Shown here: positions 52,311 through 63,654 of the stretch, in pieces | Layout of the letters: every line of letters begins with the position of its first letter | Numbering within the stretch: the stretch's first letter is position 1 | DNA from: Nereocystis luetkeana | Taxonomy: Eukaryota > Sar > Phaeophyceae > Laminariales > Laminariaceae | DNA: 64,000 nucleotides | NCBI GenBank assembly: GCA_031213475.1 | Contig: JARUPZ010000027.1 | Span: 1,177,001 to 1,241,000, forward strand | Reading direction: 5' to 3' | Translations under genes and position numbers: made by a program | The notes under the pieces: generated by a model | What the model was told of the DNA's origin: nothing | The model's database searches: none | The model's input: the letters and a program-made list of their open reading frames with translations, nothing else

Positions 52311-55300
52311 CTATCCCCCCCCCCCCCCCGCCCTCTGCAACGGTTGCTGCTGCTCCGCGGGCTCGCCTTCCCCTCCGTCCGGCAAGAGAGGCGCGATGAC
52401 GGAGGGCGACAGGCAATCCGTCGGGGTTTCTCCTATGGTGGCGTTTTCCACATCGTCCGTGGACAGCAGCCGGCAGCGGGAACCGCCCGCAGGCCTGCCA
52501 CCCTCCGTGGAGGACAAAAGCAGCGACCACCCGGTGCAGTTGCCCACGCTGCGCGAGGACCCATAGCACACGTAGTGGACAGCGGCAAACGTCACGTATG
52601 CCACGAGCGCTAGCAGGCCGTGGAGGGGCAGCTGGCAAACCAGGAACCAGTTAACCCAGAGGGCGAGCGCTTGGGGCCACGGGAAGAAGGGCGCCAGGAA
52701 GTTTCCCCCCGACAGGTCCCTCGCGTGGCTTGTGCTAGACTGTGGGGGGCGTGGCACGGGCATGACCGACGCCGGGAGGGAAAGGGGGAGGGGGGCAGCG
52801 GCGTTAATTCGTCGGGCATACGGTATCGTAGATGCGCTTTTCTCGGTTTTTTCTTTTCTCCGCCGTCCGTTCTAAAAAACAAGAAACAATATTCGTACGC
52901 AACAAAACTTGCCAGAGGCCTCGAAGACTGCCGATTCTTCAACGAAGATACGAACGACTACTGCCCCCCCCCCCGCCCCCCCCCCCCCCCCGCGCCCTCC
53001 TCCTTCTTCGCTCCCCTCCCGCCAAATGTACCACACCTCGGACAGATCGTGTACAGATCGTGTACAGATCATCTACAGATATATCCTGATCTACCGTTAT
53101 GAGATGCTGTGCAGGATCTGTATAGTACATGTCTAACCCAGGAAACTTGTCCTACGTGCATGCAGAATATACGGATCCCACCCGGAAACATGAGCTAGAT
53201 CATACAGATCATACAGACCATACAGACCAGGAACAAAAAATTGCCCTGAAAGATGTACAGTCGATCATGCAACTCAATAGGAACTGATGAGCTGTGCGAG
53301 GTGTAAATCCTTATAGTCACCTGGAGACCAGCCAACACGTAAAGCATTGCCGCTCCACCTGCAACAGCCACCGTCGCCAAAACAGCGCTTCCCACGCCCT
53401 CGGCGTGCCCAGCCAGAATGGAAAGCCCCGCGCTAAGACATGCCGCAAAATTAGCGTACAAAACTATTGCGATGCCCTCCCCCGCCTCCGTTTCTTCGAG
53501 TTCGTCCTGGGTCTCCTTGTCGTCTTCGTGGAAGGAGGCGTTGACAGAGACAGGTTGGGGTCGGCAAGCACTGCGTGGATAGGAAAGGGTGGGTGGGGGG
53601 GTGGGGAGGGGTAAGGGTGAGCTATACATTGGGTCTGCCGCTGGTCTCCCGCTATTCATAGGTTAGCGGGTTGCTTAGTTCGACGGGGACGCAAGCCACC
53701 AACTGCCTGCCAAGATTGTTCGTGGTATGCACAGGACCCTCTCCTATCTCCTAATGCATTACCCCCCCCCCCATCCCCCTCCCTTCCTTCCCCTCTCCAC
53801 CCCCTCCTCCCTCCTCCCCTCTCCCCCCCCTCCTCCCCCTCCCCTCTCTACCCCTCCCCCCCCCCCCCCCTTTCCCCTGTCGTATCCCATCCCTGGTACC
53901 AGGTAACGACCTGCCGGTACCCCAACCTTCCCGGTACGAGGTGGCTTGCCTTAGGAGACGGTTGTCTTATTGTCTTACCGATGTCTCAAAACAAGGAGGC
54001 TGCTCGTCACTAAGTTGAACGCCAACAGAACGCCTGCACTGATGATGTTGTCCAGCGCATCGAAAGGCACCAGGAGAGCCGTAAGCATGCACACGCCCCC
54101 GCTCACTAGAGACCCCTTCAGGAGCGTCCCTCGCGAGTCCACCTGAATTTGTTGTTCGTTGTGTGGCAGGACAAAATTAAACTCGAGCGTGCGGCTTTTA
54201 CGGCGTTTACTCCTGTTCGGGAGACGCCATGATCCGACGAACGACGTCGACGACAGTCTACTCTAGCCGGATACCCCCCCCACACACTTGCAAAAACGCC
54301 CGCGTCAATAAGCCTCGACAAAAACCGTCCAGAGTGCCCATCGTCAGTAGCTTCGATATTCAAACTATTAAAACACAAGCATAGCGCAAGATTCAAAACA
54401 CCCACAAACATGCATACTCTCAAAACACCTAAAATACTCACAAACCGCACAAAACGCACGAAACGCACAAAACACACACAAAACACCAAACAACACCTAG
54501 ATATTTCAGTATACATACAGACACACACAAGCACACAAACACGAATACATAAAACGTATGGTACGTATAAACACAAAGACACACAAAACACACAAAACAC
54601 AAAACACACACAAGCTACAGTAGATAATACGCGAAAGCACATCCAACGTGTGTTTTTACTCAAGTATGTACAATGCTTGCCTCAGCAAAGAGGTGCGGTA
54701 GAAGGCCGTCCTTTGCCATCGCGAACAGCAATCGAGGCTGCGCCATGAACGACACCAGCACCACAAGCGGCAGGGTTACCAGCTCTCCGATTGCGGTGAT
54801 CTGTTCGCGAAGTTTTTTTTTTTTTGGGGGGGGGGGTTCTCATGTCATGCATGACCATAGACCCTCGCATCCCCTACAATGCAGGGACGGAGTACGTTAG
54901 GTTTTCACCGACCAGGCAGACATTGTTTGCACAAAGATTTAAGCGCCGTGAGGGGTTGGGCGAGACTCATTAAGGACGAGCTGCATCCTACTAAGAACCG
55001 CTTGTGAGGCGGATTTCCTTGTAGGAGGTGTGGGGGGGGCGGGGTATGCTTCTGTCGCCAAAAAACTGTAGCCAAAAACAAGTCGGAGCCATTTCCACCC
55101 GGCGATGGGTTTGGTAAAATGTTGGGCGGGCGTCACCCGCTTCGTATCACCCCTAGTCAGGGAGGTGAGTTGGCTGACTATAAGTCGCCGACTAGTCATT
55201 AGTTGGCTAGGTTTTACAGTTAGTTGCGTGCGAACATTTGCGGAATTCTGCGTCTTTGGTACCAGGTATTTGACTGGCGCGTTTTGTGGGTCGACGTGTA

Positions 55301-58300
55301 TTGTACTTCATTGATCAATAGTGTGTCAGAGAGGCGACGGCGAGCTGACTTCGCCACACAACCGGTAACAAGCAGTCCAAGTCCAGCCAAGGCATGCCTT
55401 ACTCGCAGCCCCTGCCCCTTATCCTCTGCACCGCCGCAAACAACTCAACTCAACTCAGCCCAGCTGAACCCAACCCCACCCGACGCAACTCAACCCAGCC
55501 CAACCCAAAAGCGAAACAACACAAAAACACAGCATGAACCTAGACCAAAGAGACCCGCTCGGCCACCCACAACAGATTGAGCAGCAATATCATCAGTGCT
55601 TCCCGCCCCTGCCAATCCATCACGCAAAAAGAAGAATCGAAGAACACAAAAACAACAACAACAACGAAAATCAATCCATTAAACAATCGACCGACTGAAT
55701 GCGCCTGTGCTATATAGCCGAACCTTGTAAGCGGCCTTCATCCCCCTGTCTCGAAACGCCTCCGCGAAGGCCGAGTCGGAGTCGAGGTCCGTCGCTGCCG
55801 CCGCCCCCGACAGCGACATAGACGCCGCCGCGCACACGATGGTCACAGCGACCAGGGACGCAAACAAAGCTCGGGGGACATGCTTAGCAGGGTTTTTAGC
55901 TTCGGGCGACAAAAGGACCACCTGAGCGGTGGCAGGCGGTACGGGGGAGGAAATAGGAGTAGGGGGGGTGTACTCATTATCATGCATGGCCGTCGTACCC
56001 TCGTATCTATACAATTACGGGGTGGAACACGTCGGGTTTTAGCCGACCAGACAGACATTGCTTGCACCAAGCGCGAAACGCCGTGAGGTGTCCGACGGAT
56101 TGCATGAAGAAGGATGAGCTGCGTCCTAGTAAGAACCGCTTGTGAGGTACGGGGTAGGGAGCAGCGGATAGGGGATGGGAGGTGTACTCGATAGGAGATA
56201 TGTACTTGATCTCATGCATGGCCGTAGTCGTATATGACCATAGACCCTCGCATCCCTACAATGCCGGGACGGAGCATGTCGCGTTTTCAGCGACCAGGCA
56301 GACATTGCTTGCACCAAGCGCGAAGCGCCGTGAGGTGTCCGACGGATTGCGTGAAGAAGGGTGAGCGGCATCCTATTAATACTAACAACCGCTTGCGAGG
56401 CGGACTTGCATATGGATCACAGCTTCAATGAGTTGGTTTAATTTCCGGTTTCGGGGGGGGGTGGTGATTACAATGGAGGGGGGTAGGCGGGCCTGGGAAC
56501 ATCACCCCGGAAAGGCGCGTCGGACGCCCTGTCTCCAGGTTGACCGTTCGCAGATAGCCGAGTGTACTACCCGTAAGAAACGTGCAGGAAAGAGGGGCGG
56601 GTGATGTGGGGTAGTGGGTTGGGGGTGAGGGACGGGCGTGATGCCGACGTTGGGATGCAGACGGGGCCCGGGGAAAGATCACCCAGGAAAGCGCCTGGGA
56701 CGCCTTGGAGTCGGAGTTACAAGTCTTCCGATGGCCGAGTGTGCGATATAGGTGTACGCACAGCAGGGAGGTGTTTCGCAGAGCTACAGTGGCCTGCAAG
56801 GAGTCGCGTGTGGTATGTCGCAGTCAGGCTTCTGATTCATATTCGTGGAAGCCATGGTGCGCCTGGCAAAGCACGATGGGCATCAATAGGCGGAACGAGA
56901 CTGAGCGAAGTGGATCGATCAAGCGACAGCGGTGCCTGTCGCCTGCTAGGACGTCACACAAGCAAAGGGTTGGTTGCTCACACCAGACTAGTACGGGGGA
57001 CCACAGTAAATAGGACCAAATATTGATAGTAAAAATAGTGATATACATAGGTTTTTGTGTGCACCATAGGTCTTGTTTAATACGGTCCTCCGTAAATATC
57101 AGGCGCAACAAAAGCTTGTCCTTCGTCCCCCTCAATATGGGTTGAACAGCAAAGGGCAATAAACAAATACCTCCCCGCGCAGGATGAGCAGAATGGCCAA
57201 CAAAGCCATACGAAAAAAGCGACAAAAAACGCGTCCCAGGCTAACGGTGACTTACTTTCGACGATGGCTACGCATAATTTCGTAAGTATCATAAGTAAAT
57301 AGGGTGATAGCAATAATCCAATTTGGTTGGGTTACAAAAATATTTGAAACCGACAAATATGAGGAGCTGATTGGTTGAACAGGTGAATCAAAAGTTGCTC
57401 CGGTTGCTGATCAACCCACAGCGGATACCCCACCCAAGAATACTTACAGTAGAGTCAAGACGTCATTTTGGTCACTCGTTCCCACCGCAATAACTTTTTG
57501 AGGGGTTGGGATTGATGGAAGGCAGGGAACAAACAGACCATAAGAAACGCGACCCAACCAAGCTCTTCGCAAACACGCCAATGATGGAGGAGGGTGCCGG
57601 CCAACCCGGGAGCCGCCGGACCGGAAAACGGGAGAAGAGCGAGCAATCACCTCATCGAACCCCAGGAACCCGAAGAACGCCGCGACGGACCCCTTCAAAA
57701 CCCCACTGGCGCCGTGCGGGGCGAAGGGGACAAGGTTCTCCGCCTCGTACAGCGAAAATGCCGTAATTGTCATGAACACCACCAGTAGCCCCTGCAGGAG
57801 TTACAGTAGAGGCGTTAAGTCAGTCGGGGCAGGACAGACGGAATCATACAAGCGGGAAGATATAGGTTGGCAGGAGGCATCTGGGTCGATTGGCTGGAGG
57901 TTGGTTTTGGGGCGTACAACGCATCGGTGGCGGCGGTGGCGGCGGCGGCGGCGGCACGGACTGTGAGTGTTGTGCTTTCGTGAGTACATGAAGCATTTCG
58001 CTCGAACACTTTCGAGGGGGGCGGGGGGGAACGAAGGTGTGTGTGTGTGTTTTCAGGGGACCCTTTGACACCATCCCCTACCCGAAATGCCCCCCTCCCC
58101 GCGTCAACAGTCGCACGAATGTGTATGGTTCCGCAAAAATATGAAATATGAGCCCTGCCATGAAATAGATCCCGGATGTGAATCAGCTCCCCGGTACCAG
58201 GTATATGCTAAGTGTACATGAAATGCCTCCCTAACGTGATAATGCCTCCCCGGCATGAAGTAACTCCTCGCACACGCACGGAACGAACCAAGCGCGTCTG

Positions 58301-61300
58301 GCACTTTCACCTCGCACGCTTGAGTGCACTGCACATGAGTATAAATAGTTGACTACTAGTCGATCCAGCCGGAAACAAAAAAACGCAATTTCACACATAC
58401 GGAGGCGCCTGAAGCGGCGGGGGGGAGGTGGCACATGCACCCGCCTTGTCACGCAGTCTAGTTTTTTCGATCGAGAGAAAGGGACAACAAAACCCACCAC
58501 CGATGCTGCGAAAAGACATCGGGTGGGACAACTACAGCCAAAACGCCATCACCGAAGGAAACTCGGGGGGGGAAGACTGAGAGAGATACAGACACGCTAA
58601 ATACTCCTCCTGCGATTCGTTCTTGGCCATTCACCTTGGCGACGCAGAAAGTGTTGACCGTGATGGTGCTAGCCTTAAGGCCGCCCACCACTATCAAAAC
58701 GCACACCCCCTGCAACAGCGCCGCGAAAACGCCTCCAATATCGATGGGTACGCCCAAAATGGTGATGCCGTCGCTGCCATGGCCCCCTTCCGAGCTTTCG
58801 TCCTCGCTCGCGTGAGCTAACCCTACGCTGAGCTGTTGAAATGAAACAGGACAGGCGGACGGACGGACGGACGGACGGACGGACGGACGGACGGGTACTT
58901 ATTCGTTGATTGCCTTAGTCACAATTGACTATTGACCACGCGTCTCTTTCGAGACGCAGCACCGTTCCTACTCCTGCCCCTGACAAGAGACACCTCCAAC
59001 GCTTCGGCGCTCACTACGTTTTTAAGCATATGATTTGTGCGAGTACATTCTGTGTTAAGTTGACGGAAACTTGAGCGCCTCGAAAAGAGGCGGCACACGG
59101 CATTCCGTACCGTAGCCACCCATCATTGCCGTCGATTTTGATCGATTGCTGTTCTCCCGTCCGCCAGTTACAGATCAGCAAGGGAGCTCGCATTCCATGC
59201 AACGACGGCCCCTTCGCGTAAATTTGTTTTTCGAACGGGTGGAGGGAGCTACAGCTGTACACTACGTCGGACACATCCTTCTCCGTAACTAACCCTCCGG
59301 GTCCGCTGGGAATGGAGGCTGCTGCGCAGAGTCTGCACCCATATCGGCACATACCGTATGCCACTATCACACGTGTAATAACATGACACACCGTGTACAA
59401 CACAGGTGTGATGAGATAGCATACCGTATAACACACTGGGTGATAATATAACAAACTGTATCACACTGGGTGATAAGGTCATACACCGTATAACATGTGT
59501 GATAAGACAACATACCGTATAACACGTGTGATGAGATAGCACACCGTATAGCAAGCTGGGTGATAAGATAACATACGGCATAACACTGGGTGAAAAGGTA
59601 ACACACCGTATAACACACTGGGTGATAATATGACATACCGTATATCACGGGTGATAAAATAACACATCGTAAAACACGGGTGATAATATAACACACCATA
59701 TCACACGGGTGGCAATCCAACACTACCGCATCACCCGTGAGATAACATAACAGTACATCACACGGGTGATAACGTAACACCGTACAACACACTGGGTGAC
59801 AACATAGCACACTATATATAACACACTGGGTGATAAGGTAACACACCTCTCGGGACGAATTTCCGACCCACATTTTCAATAAAGGCAAAGGGGGCACACT
59901 CCACCAGAATTATGGTGGCTTTCGGAAACTCTCGTCAAGATCTTTCCATGGAGGCATCGCTCGGACTTTGCACTGTCACCGCTGTAGTGCAAAATCAACC
60001 ATCTTACAAAGCTAGCCCCAGCGGGTGTGTTATCCTATCACACGGGTGATAATGGTGACAGTAGTGATATATTGGAATAACGAGGTCGATCGCATGAGGT
60101 AAGCGGGCGTTCTTGCCGTGCTTTCGCAGAACGCAACGCGCAATGTAGGTATTATACACGTTTGCACATCGCCAACACAGCCACCGACACATAGAAAACC
60201 CCCGAAAAAACGCAAATAGGGAGGAAACCCTAACAAAACATACCAGGTACTTCGGATACATGAACCCGGCAAAGCCCAAAGCAACGCAAAATAGGGCGGA
60301 CACCGTAAAACGTGTACCAGGTATACCAATTTACAGTAGTTGGATTGTAGTAGTACGGCGAGCGCTTTTCCTCATGTTCGATCGCCCGAGTCATTGTGCA
60401 CGGCGCGGGCTCTGAAATGTCATGTATATCGTACACGGAGGCTGGCCAATCAGCGACGCCTTGTCTTACTTCTCAACATTTCGCCCCAGCTCTTCGCTAC
60501 CGCTCGCCAATCAGCGACGCCTTGTCTTACTTCTCACCATTTCGCCCCAGCTCTTCGCTACCGCTGCCGCCGAAAGGCCGTACTCTAGCGTCATGCACCA
60601 TCCCACGATCGCCGCCGGCATCTCTCCGAGCGCCACAAAAGAGTACGCGTAAGCCCTGGGGGGGGGGGAGAGGACGGGGGGGGGGGTCGAAAGATTGCAT
60701 GGCACACGGGCACGCGGCACCCAGAGCGCATAGCGGAGGACGCACACAAAAACAACTGAGCAAGGCCATACATCGGAGGGAACGGAAAGGCTCCAACGGG
60801 AGTGCAGAAGGCAAAAACCACACATTGCCGCGATAAAATGGCATCCTTGCTGCCAGTAGGGCATATCACGTATCCGACACGACCCGTTGATTGGTCAACT
60901 CAAATACCGCACACTCCGGTCAGATCACGTTTTTAGTTTTTGTGTTTCCATCCCATTTATTATCGTCTCTCTCCTTCTCTCTCTCCATCCTGATGGTAGC
61001 TCTGATTCGGGGTCGCGTTGTAGACTCATATCTCCCCTCCCCCCCTCCCCTGTACTTTAATCGAGAGAAGATGGCAGCCCTTTTCCCCCCTCGAAGTAGA
61101 CCTTTTAGATACTATCCACGTAGCCAGCCGTTGTGAGGTATACGTCGAACATACTGTGTATAGTACAGATCCAACACAAGGAACACGTGCTAACCATGCA
61201 GGATATACCATTCCCACCCAGCAACATGAGCTAGATCATACTGATCATACAGATCAGGACTATATCTATCGATCTATCTGCCCTGACAGACCTACATCAG

Positions 61301-61762
61301 TACATGTAGATGATCTGTGAAATACCTCGTACTTTATTTCGGGATGCGTCATTGGCCTGTACACATACACAGATTTGCATCCTGCTCCCGCTGGGCACCC
61401 AGACCCTTCGCTCTCACCCTTAGAATATAAGTAGATAATTAGGCACGACATGGCTCACCAAGCACTCCGAGCCCACACCCACCAATTTACAAACATTGTG
61501 GTTCCACCATAATAGAGTCGAACAACTTGTTGAACTCTGCTGAATCTGCCCTCGTTGCTGCCGCTGCTGCTTGAGCTGCTGTACCACCGACATGTTGTGC
61601 TAGAGTGCGTGTGCTCACCCGCCAGCCGAAGGAACTCTCCAGGAAAGTTCCGCGAAGGAGAGGCCGCTGAGGAGGCACCCGAACCCGGCCACAAACCATG
61701 AGACGATTCCGGCTGGACCTGCGATCTCATGGCAGATGAGGCCAGTCATCACAAATACGCCG
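52311..61762 (-). CDS. Cationic amino acid transporter (SLC7/CAT, APC superfamily), 5' end missing
   Basis: This is a multi-pass membrane importer of basic amino acids. Nine exons fit in phase: 61762-61619, 60655-60531, 58816-58635, 57791-57651, 55921-55724, 54800-54681, 54142-53979, 53570-53321 and 52739-52311, giving about 584 residues. Signatures in order: GVFVMTGLICHEIAGPA and FAELSWRVPSAGG (TM1-2); YSFVALGEMPAAIVGWCMTL and EYGLSAAAVAKSWGEM (TM3); FFGFLGFDEVVLLSPEAKNP (TM6, loop); AQPRLLFAMAKDGLLPHLFA; LAPFFPWPQALALWVNWFLV near the C-terminus. The N-terminal exon preceding GVFV was not found. The intron after LFAE uses a GC donor (GAG|gcaagc). The stop depends on a G run at 52314-52327. 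Confidence 0.9.
53040..53250 (-). repeat. AGATCAT-family dispersed repeat, copy 3
   Basis: It contains tandem CAGATCGTGTA units, then AACCCAGGAAAC and TCCCACCCGGAAACATGAGC and TAGATCATACAGATCATACA. This is the inverse of copies 1-2. It lies in the last transporter intron. Confidence 0.65.
53758..53878. repeat. 120-base homopyrimidine tract
   Basis: Only C and T (with one or two A) from TTACCCCCC to CCCCCTTTCCCC. Such tracts can form triplex or G-quadruplex structures. It lies in the intron between transporter exons 7 and 8. Confidence 0.85.
54370..54620. repeat. A/C-rich tract with ACACAAA units
   Basis: A long run of CAAAACACACA-type sequence (54395-54615), almost free of G, sits in the transporter intron that follows the GC donor. 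Confidence 0.75.
54825..56410 (-). repeat. Three poly-C tailed repeats in transporter introns
   Basis: Copies at about 54825-55035, 55960-56150 and 56180-56410 share CATGCATGGCCGTAGTC or CATGCATGACC, CATAGACCCTCGCATCCC, TACAATGCCGGGACGGAG, CAGGCAGACATTGCTTGCAC and GCCGTGAGGTGTCCGACGG. The coding exon 55921-55724 lies between the first and second copies. Confidence 0.75.
56992..57095. mobile_element. MITE, TTACGGGGGACC family, copy 7
   Basis: A diverged copy (TACGGGGGACCACAGTAAAT, TACGGTCCTCCGTAA) in the transporter intron between exons 4 and 5. Confidence 0.75.
58856..59035 (+). repeat. GGAC microsatellite joined to GTACTTATTCG repeat, copy 3
   Basis: (GGAC)9 at 58856-58893 is followed directly by GGGTACTTATTCGTTGATTG, CCTTAGTCACAATTGACTAT and GACCACGCGTCTCTTTCGAG. 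Here the G run seen at 13070 has been replaced by a GGAC array. Confidence 0.75.
59355..59850. repeat. Minisatellite CACTGGGTGATAAxATAACACACCGTATAA
   Basis: About 16-18 units of 26-34 bp built from ACACCGTATAACA and CTGGGTGATAA or CACGTGTGATAA fill 0.5 kb of a transporter intron. Isolated single units occur at 49215-49260 and 60030-60050. Long minus-strand frames through it are repeat artefacts. Confidence 0.85.
60445..60565 (-). repeat. 61-bp tandem duplication spanning an exon-intron boundary
   Basis: 60445-60505 and 60506-60565 differ mainly at one base. The unit contains the last coding bases of transporter exon 2 (AAGAGCTGGGGCGAAATG) and the donor region GAGAAGTAAGACAAG. Both copies keep AGAA|gtaaga. 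The distal copy reads ATGTTGAG where the proximal one reads ATGGTGAG. Confidence 0.9.
61145..61300 (-). repeat. AGATCAT-family dispersed repeat, copy 4
   Basis: CAACACAAGGAACACGTGCT, TCCCACCCAGCAACATGAGC and TAGATCATACTGATCATACA match copy 3 in order and orientation. It lies in transporter intron 2. Confidence 0.65.
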
Positions 61763-62906
61763 CTGATGGAAGGAAGGGTGAAGGGTGCATAGCAAAGACG
61801 AGCCGAGCCAAGAGCCAAGTGGGGCACAAGGAGGCACACGAGGAGTTCCGGTTGGTATGAAAGGCGTACATCAATGATGAACAGTACACAAAAAAATAAC
61901 AGCGGTCTTCGTACTTCGTACCAGGTATCATTGATCATTGTAACGAGGCAACGGAGGAGTTCCGGCTGACACAGAAGGCGTGAATTATGCATCACTACAA
62001 GTATAACTCCTCAGTTGTTTGTCGTTTTTTCAATAGTCCGTAGACCGTAGGCCTGGGCTTTCCCCTCTGGCAATGTTTATTGTTTCTCTCGCACAACAAT
62101 TCCTCCGTTTCGTGTGTTTTCCACTTGGTTTCATGTACGGTCTTGATTTTCGTGACTCTTTTTCCCGTTCCCTCTTCTCCCTTTTCTTTTCTCGTTTTGT
62201 CCGTGACAGCAGGGTCGCGATGACAGCAGCACGGGCTCTGTAGTATCTCTGTGTCGTACATAGTTCGGTGATCACAGAGCTTGTACCTCTCTGCGTGTGT
62301 TCTTCTCATTAAGCCGTTCTTCCTACTCGTCGACATCCAGCACAACCAGTGTCCGTGCCGATTCTTCAATCCTTGAGAGATACCGATACAAGGTCTGCGG
62401 TAACAAAACCTAGGCCACTGAGATTTTACATTTTTTGTAGAGTAGACACTGCAATCCCATGTCATCTTACCGAGTACGACAGGCACGACTACATGTTTTA
62501 CTGCTGTAGGATTGAATGAAGAATCGGCACGGACACTGGTTGTGCTGGATGGCGACGGGTAGAAAGAAGAACACACACACAACACCTTCGGCAGTACGCG
62601 ATCGTCGTTCCCATACCCGTTTTGCTAGGCCCATGCCTTCGAGGCACGCCGCAGGCGGAAAACTTCGATATAGGCACTATGAAAGGAAAATGCATGAAAT
62701 GCCAAAACGTGCCTGAAATAGTGCCATCGACGTCCCTGGAACCTGATGCGCCCGCCAAGGAGCATCCCACACCAATTCCAAGTATTTTAGAGAGCTTCAG
62801 GCATAAATGCCTACTCGTATCTCGCCCAACACGTGCCTTCGAAAGAAACCGAATAAAAAAATAAAAAAATAAAATCTCTTTCCCTAAAAATTTGGGAGTT
62901 CCCACC
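61763..62906. other. Region upstream of the found transporter exons
   Basis: The missing first exon should lie here or beyond. A minus-strand frame at about 62815-62755 reads LKLSKILGIGVGCSLAGAS, which resembles the first APC transmembrane helix, but its donor phase does not fit the 61762 acceptor. Otherwise the stretch holds a palindromic element and short chance frames. Confidence 0.4.
62329..62557. mobile_element. Palindromic element with 45-bp inverted arms
   Basis: CGTCGACATCCAGCACAACC plus AGTGTCCGTGCCGATTCTTC (62329-62373) is repeated in inverse at 62509-62557, with a 135-bp spacer. It has no ORF. A relative at 41285-41440 shares one arm and part of the spacer. It is probably a MITE; the target duplication is not clear. 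Confidence 0.75.
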
Positions 62907-63654
62907 TAAGACCTATGCTATGCCAATGGAAACGCGAAGTTCAAAAGTTTTTTTTCAAATATATCGCTTTAAAAAAACAGCCGAAAAATTTCTCGTACCG
63001 CCGCTGTGGGAAAAAAAAGAGAAAAATGTTTTATTTTTTATTTTTTTTCCCCAACGGCTGCAGGCGGCGCAATTTGTGTTTTCCTGGTCGCAAATTGTCA
63101 ACACGGTAATAAAAACCAGCTCGTGCGACGATCGACGCTCGATCTCGACATAGACTCAGCCCACGGCCAACCCACTCGGTATCTGGCAAGCCCAACGAAT
63201 ATAGATGACGGCCTCGAAGATATCAGGTGGATTCATGGTCTAGGGGGCGAGAGCTTGCCGGCGGCGTCCTTCGGTATCCTCCCAAACGTGAAAAAAACTC
63301 TATTTTTTGCCATTCGAGACGGATGGAGAAGTGTTGTCTTCTGTTTTGTGCAAACCAGCGGCCAAATGTTTTTTTATCACACGCCTGGTCAGCTCCCGCC
63401 ACGTGACATCGGCCATGGTGTGAAGACCGTGACCCTAGGGTGGGTCGGAGCCCCTAACGAGCGCACTCCGTTCAGAATTCATGACGCAATCGTTGGTTTT
63501 GTTGATCGATGTCTGTCGAGGACTCGGAATCTCGCCGCTTCGAACCAAAGATCGGCCTGAGTTTTTCTCAAGCCGATGTTGGGCCGGCCCCAGATTTGCT
63601 TTTTTCGGGCTTTTCCAAAAGTTAGGAACTTTTTTTTTTTTTACGTGGCCCATA
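62907..63654. mobile_element. TIR element, second copy, truncated, with 184-codon ORF
   Basis: This is the reverse complement of 36104-36938. It keeps the TAAGACCTATGCTATGCCAA end but loses the opposite TIR where a SINE-like element begins (63655). The plus-strand frame 63006-63560 is open and contains RRSTLDLDIDSAHGQPTRYL, IHGLGGESLPAASFGILPNV and GHGVKTVTLGWVGAPNERTP. It lacks an early ATG. I recognise no domain. Confidence 0.75.

Noticed and set aside
59014..59350. Possible extra transporter exon (frame with DVVYSCSSLHPFEKQIYAKG)
   Set aside because: It does not resemble any CAT segment, and the flanking exons join in phase without it. An unrelated coding remnant cannot be excluded.
59367..59897. 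176-codon minus-strand frame rich in YHPC/VCYLIT
   Set aside because: It is a translation of the minisatellite whose unit length sometimes keeps frame; it does not match transporter sequence.
62755..62815. Candidate first transmembrane exon of the transporter (KILGIGVGCSLAGAS)
   Set aside because: It resembles APC helix 1, but the only GT donor gives phase 1 while the 61762 acceptor needs phase 2, and the upstream frame does not look coding. It is kept only as a lead.
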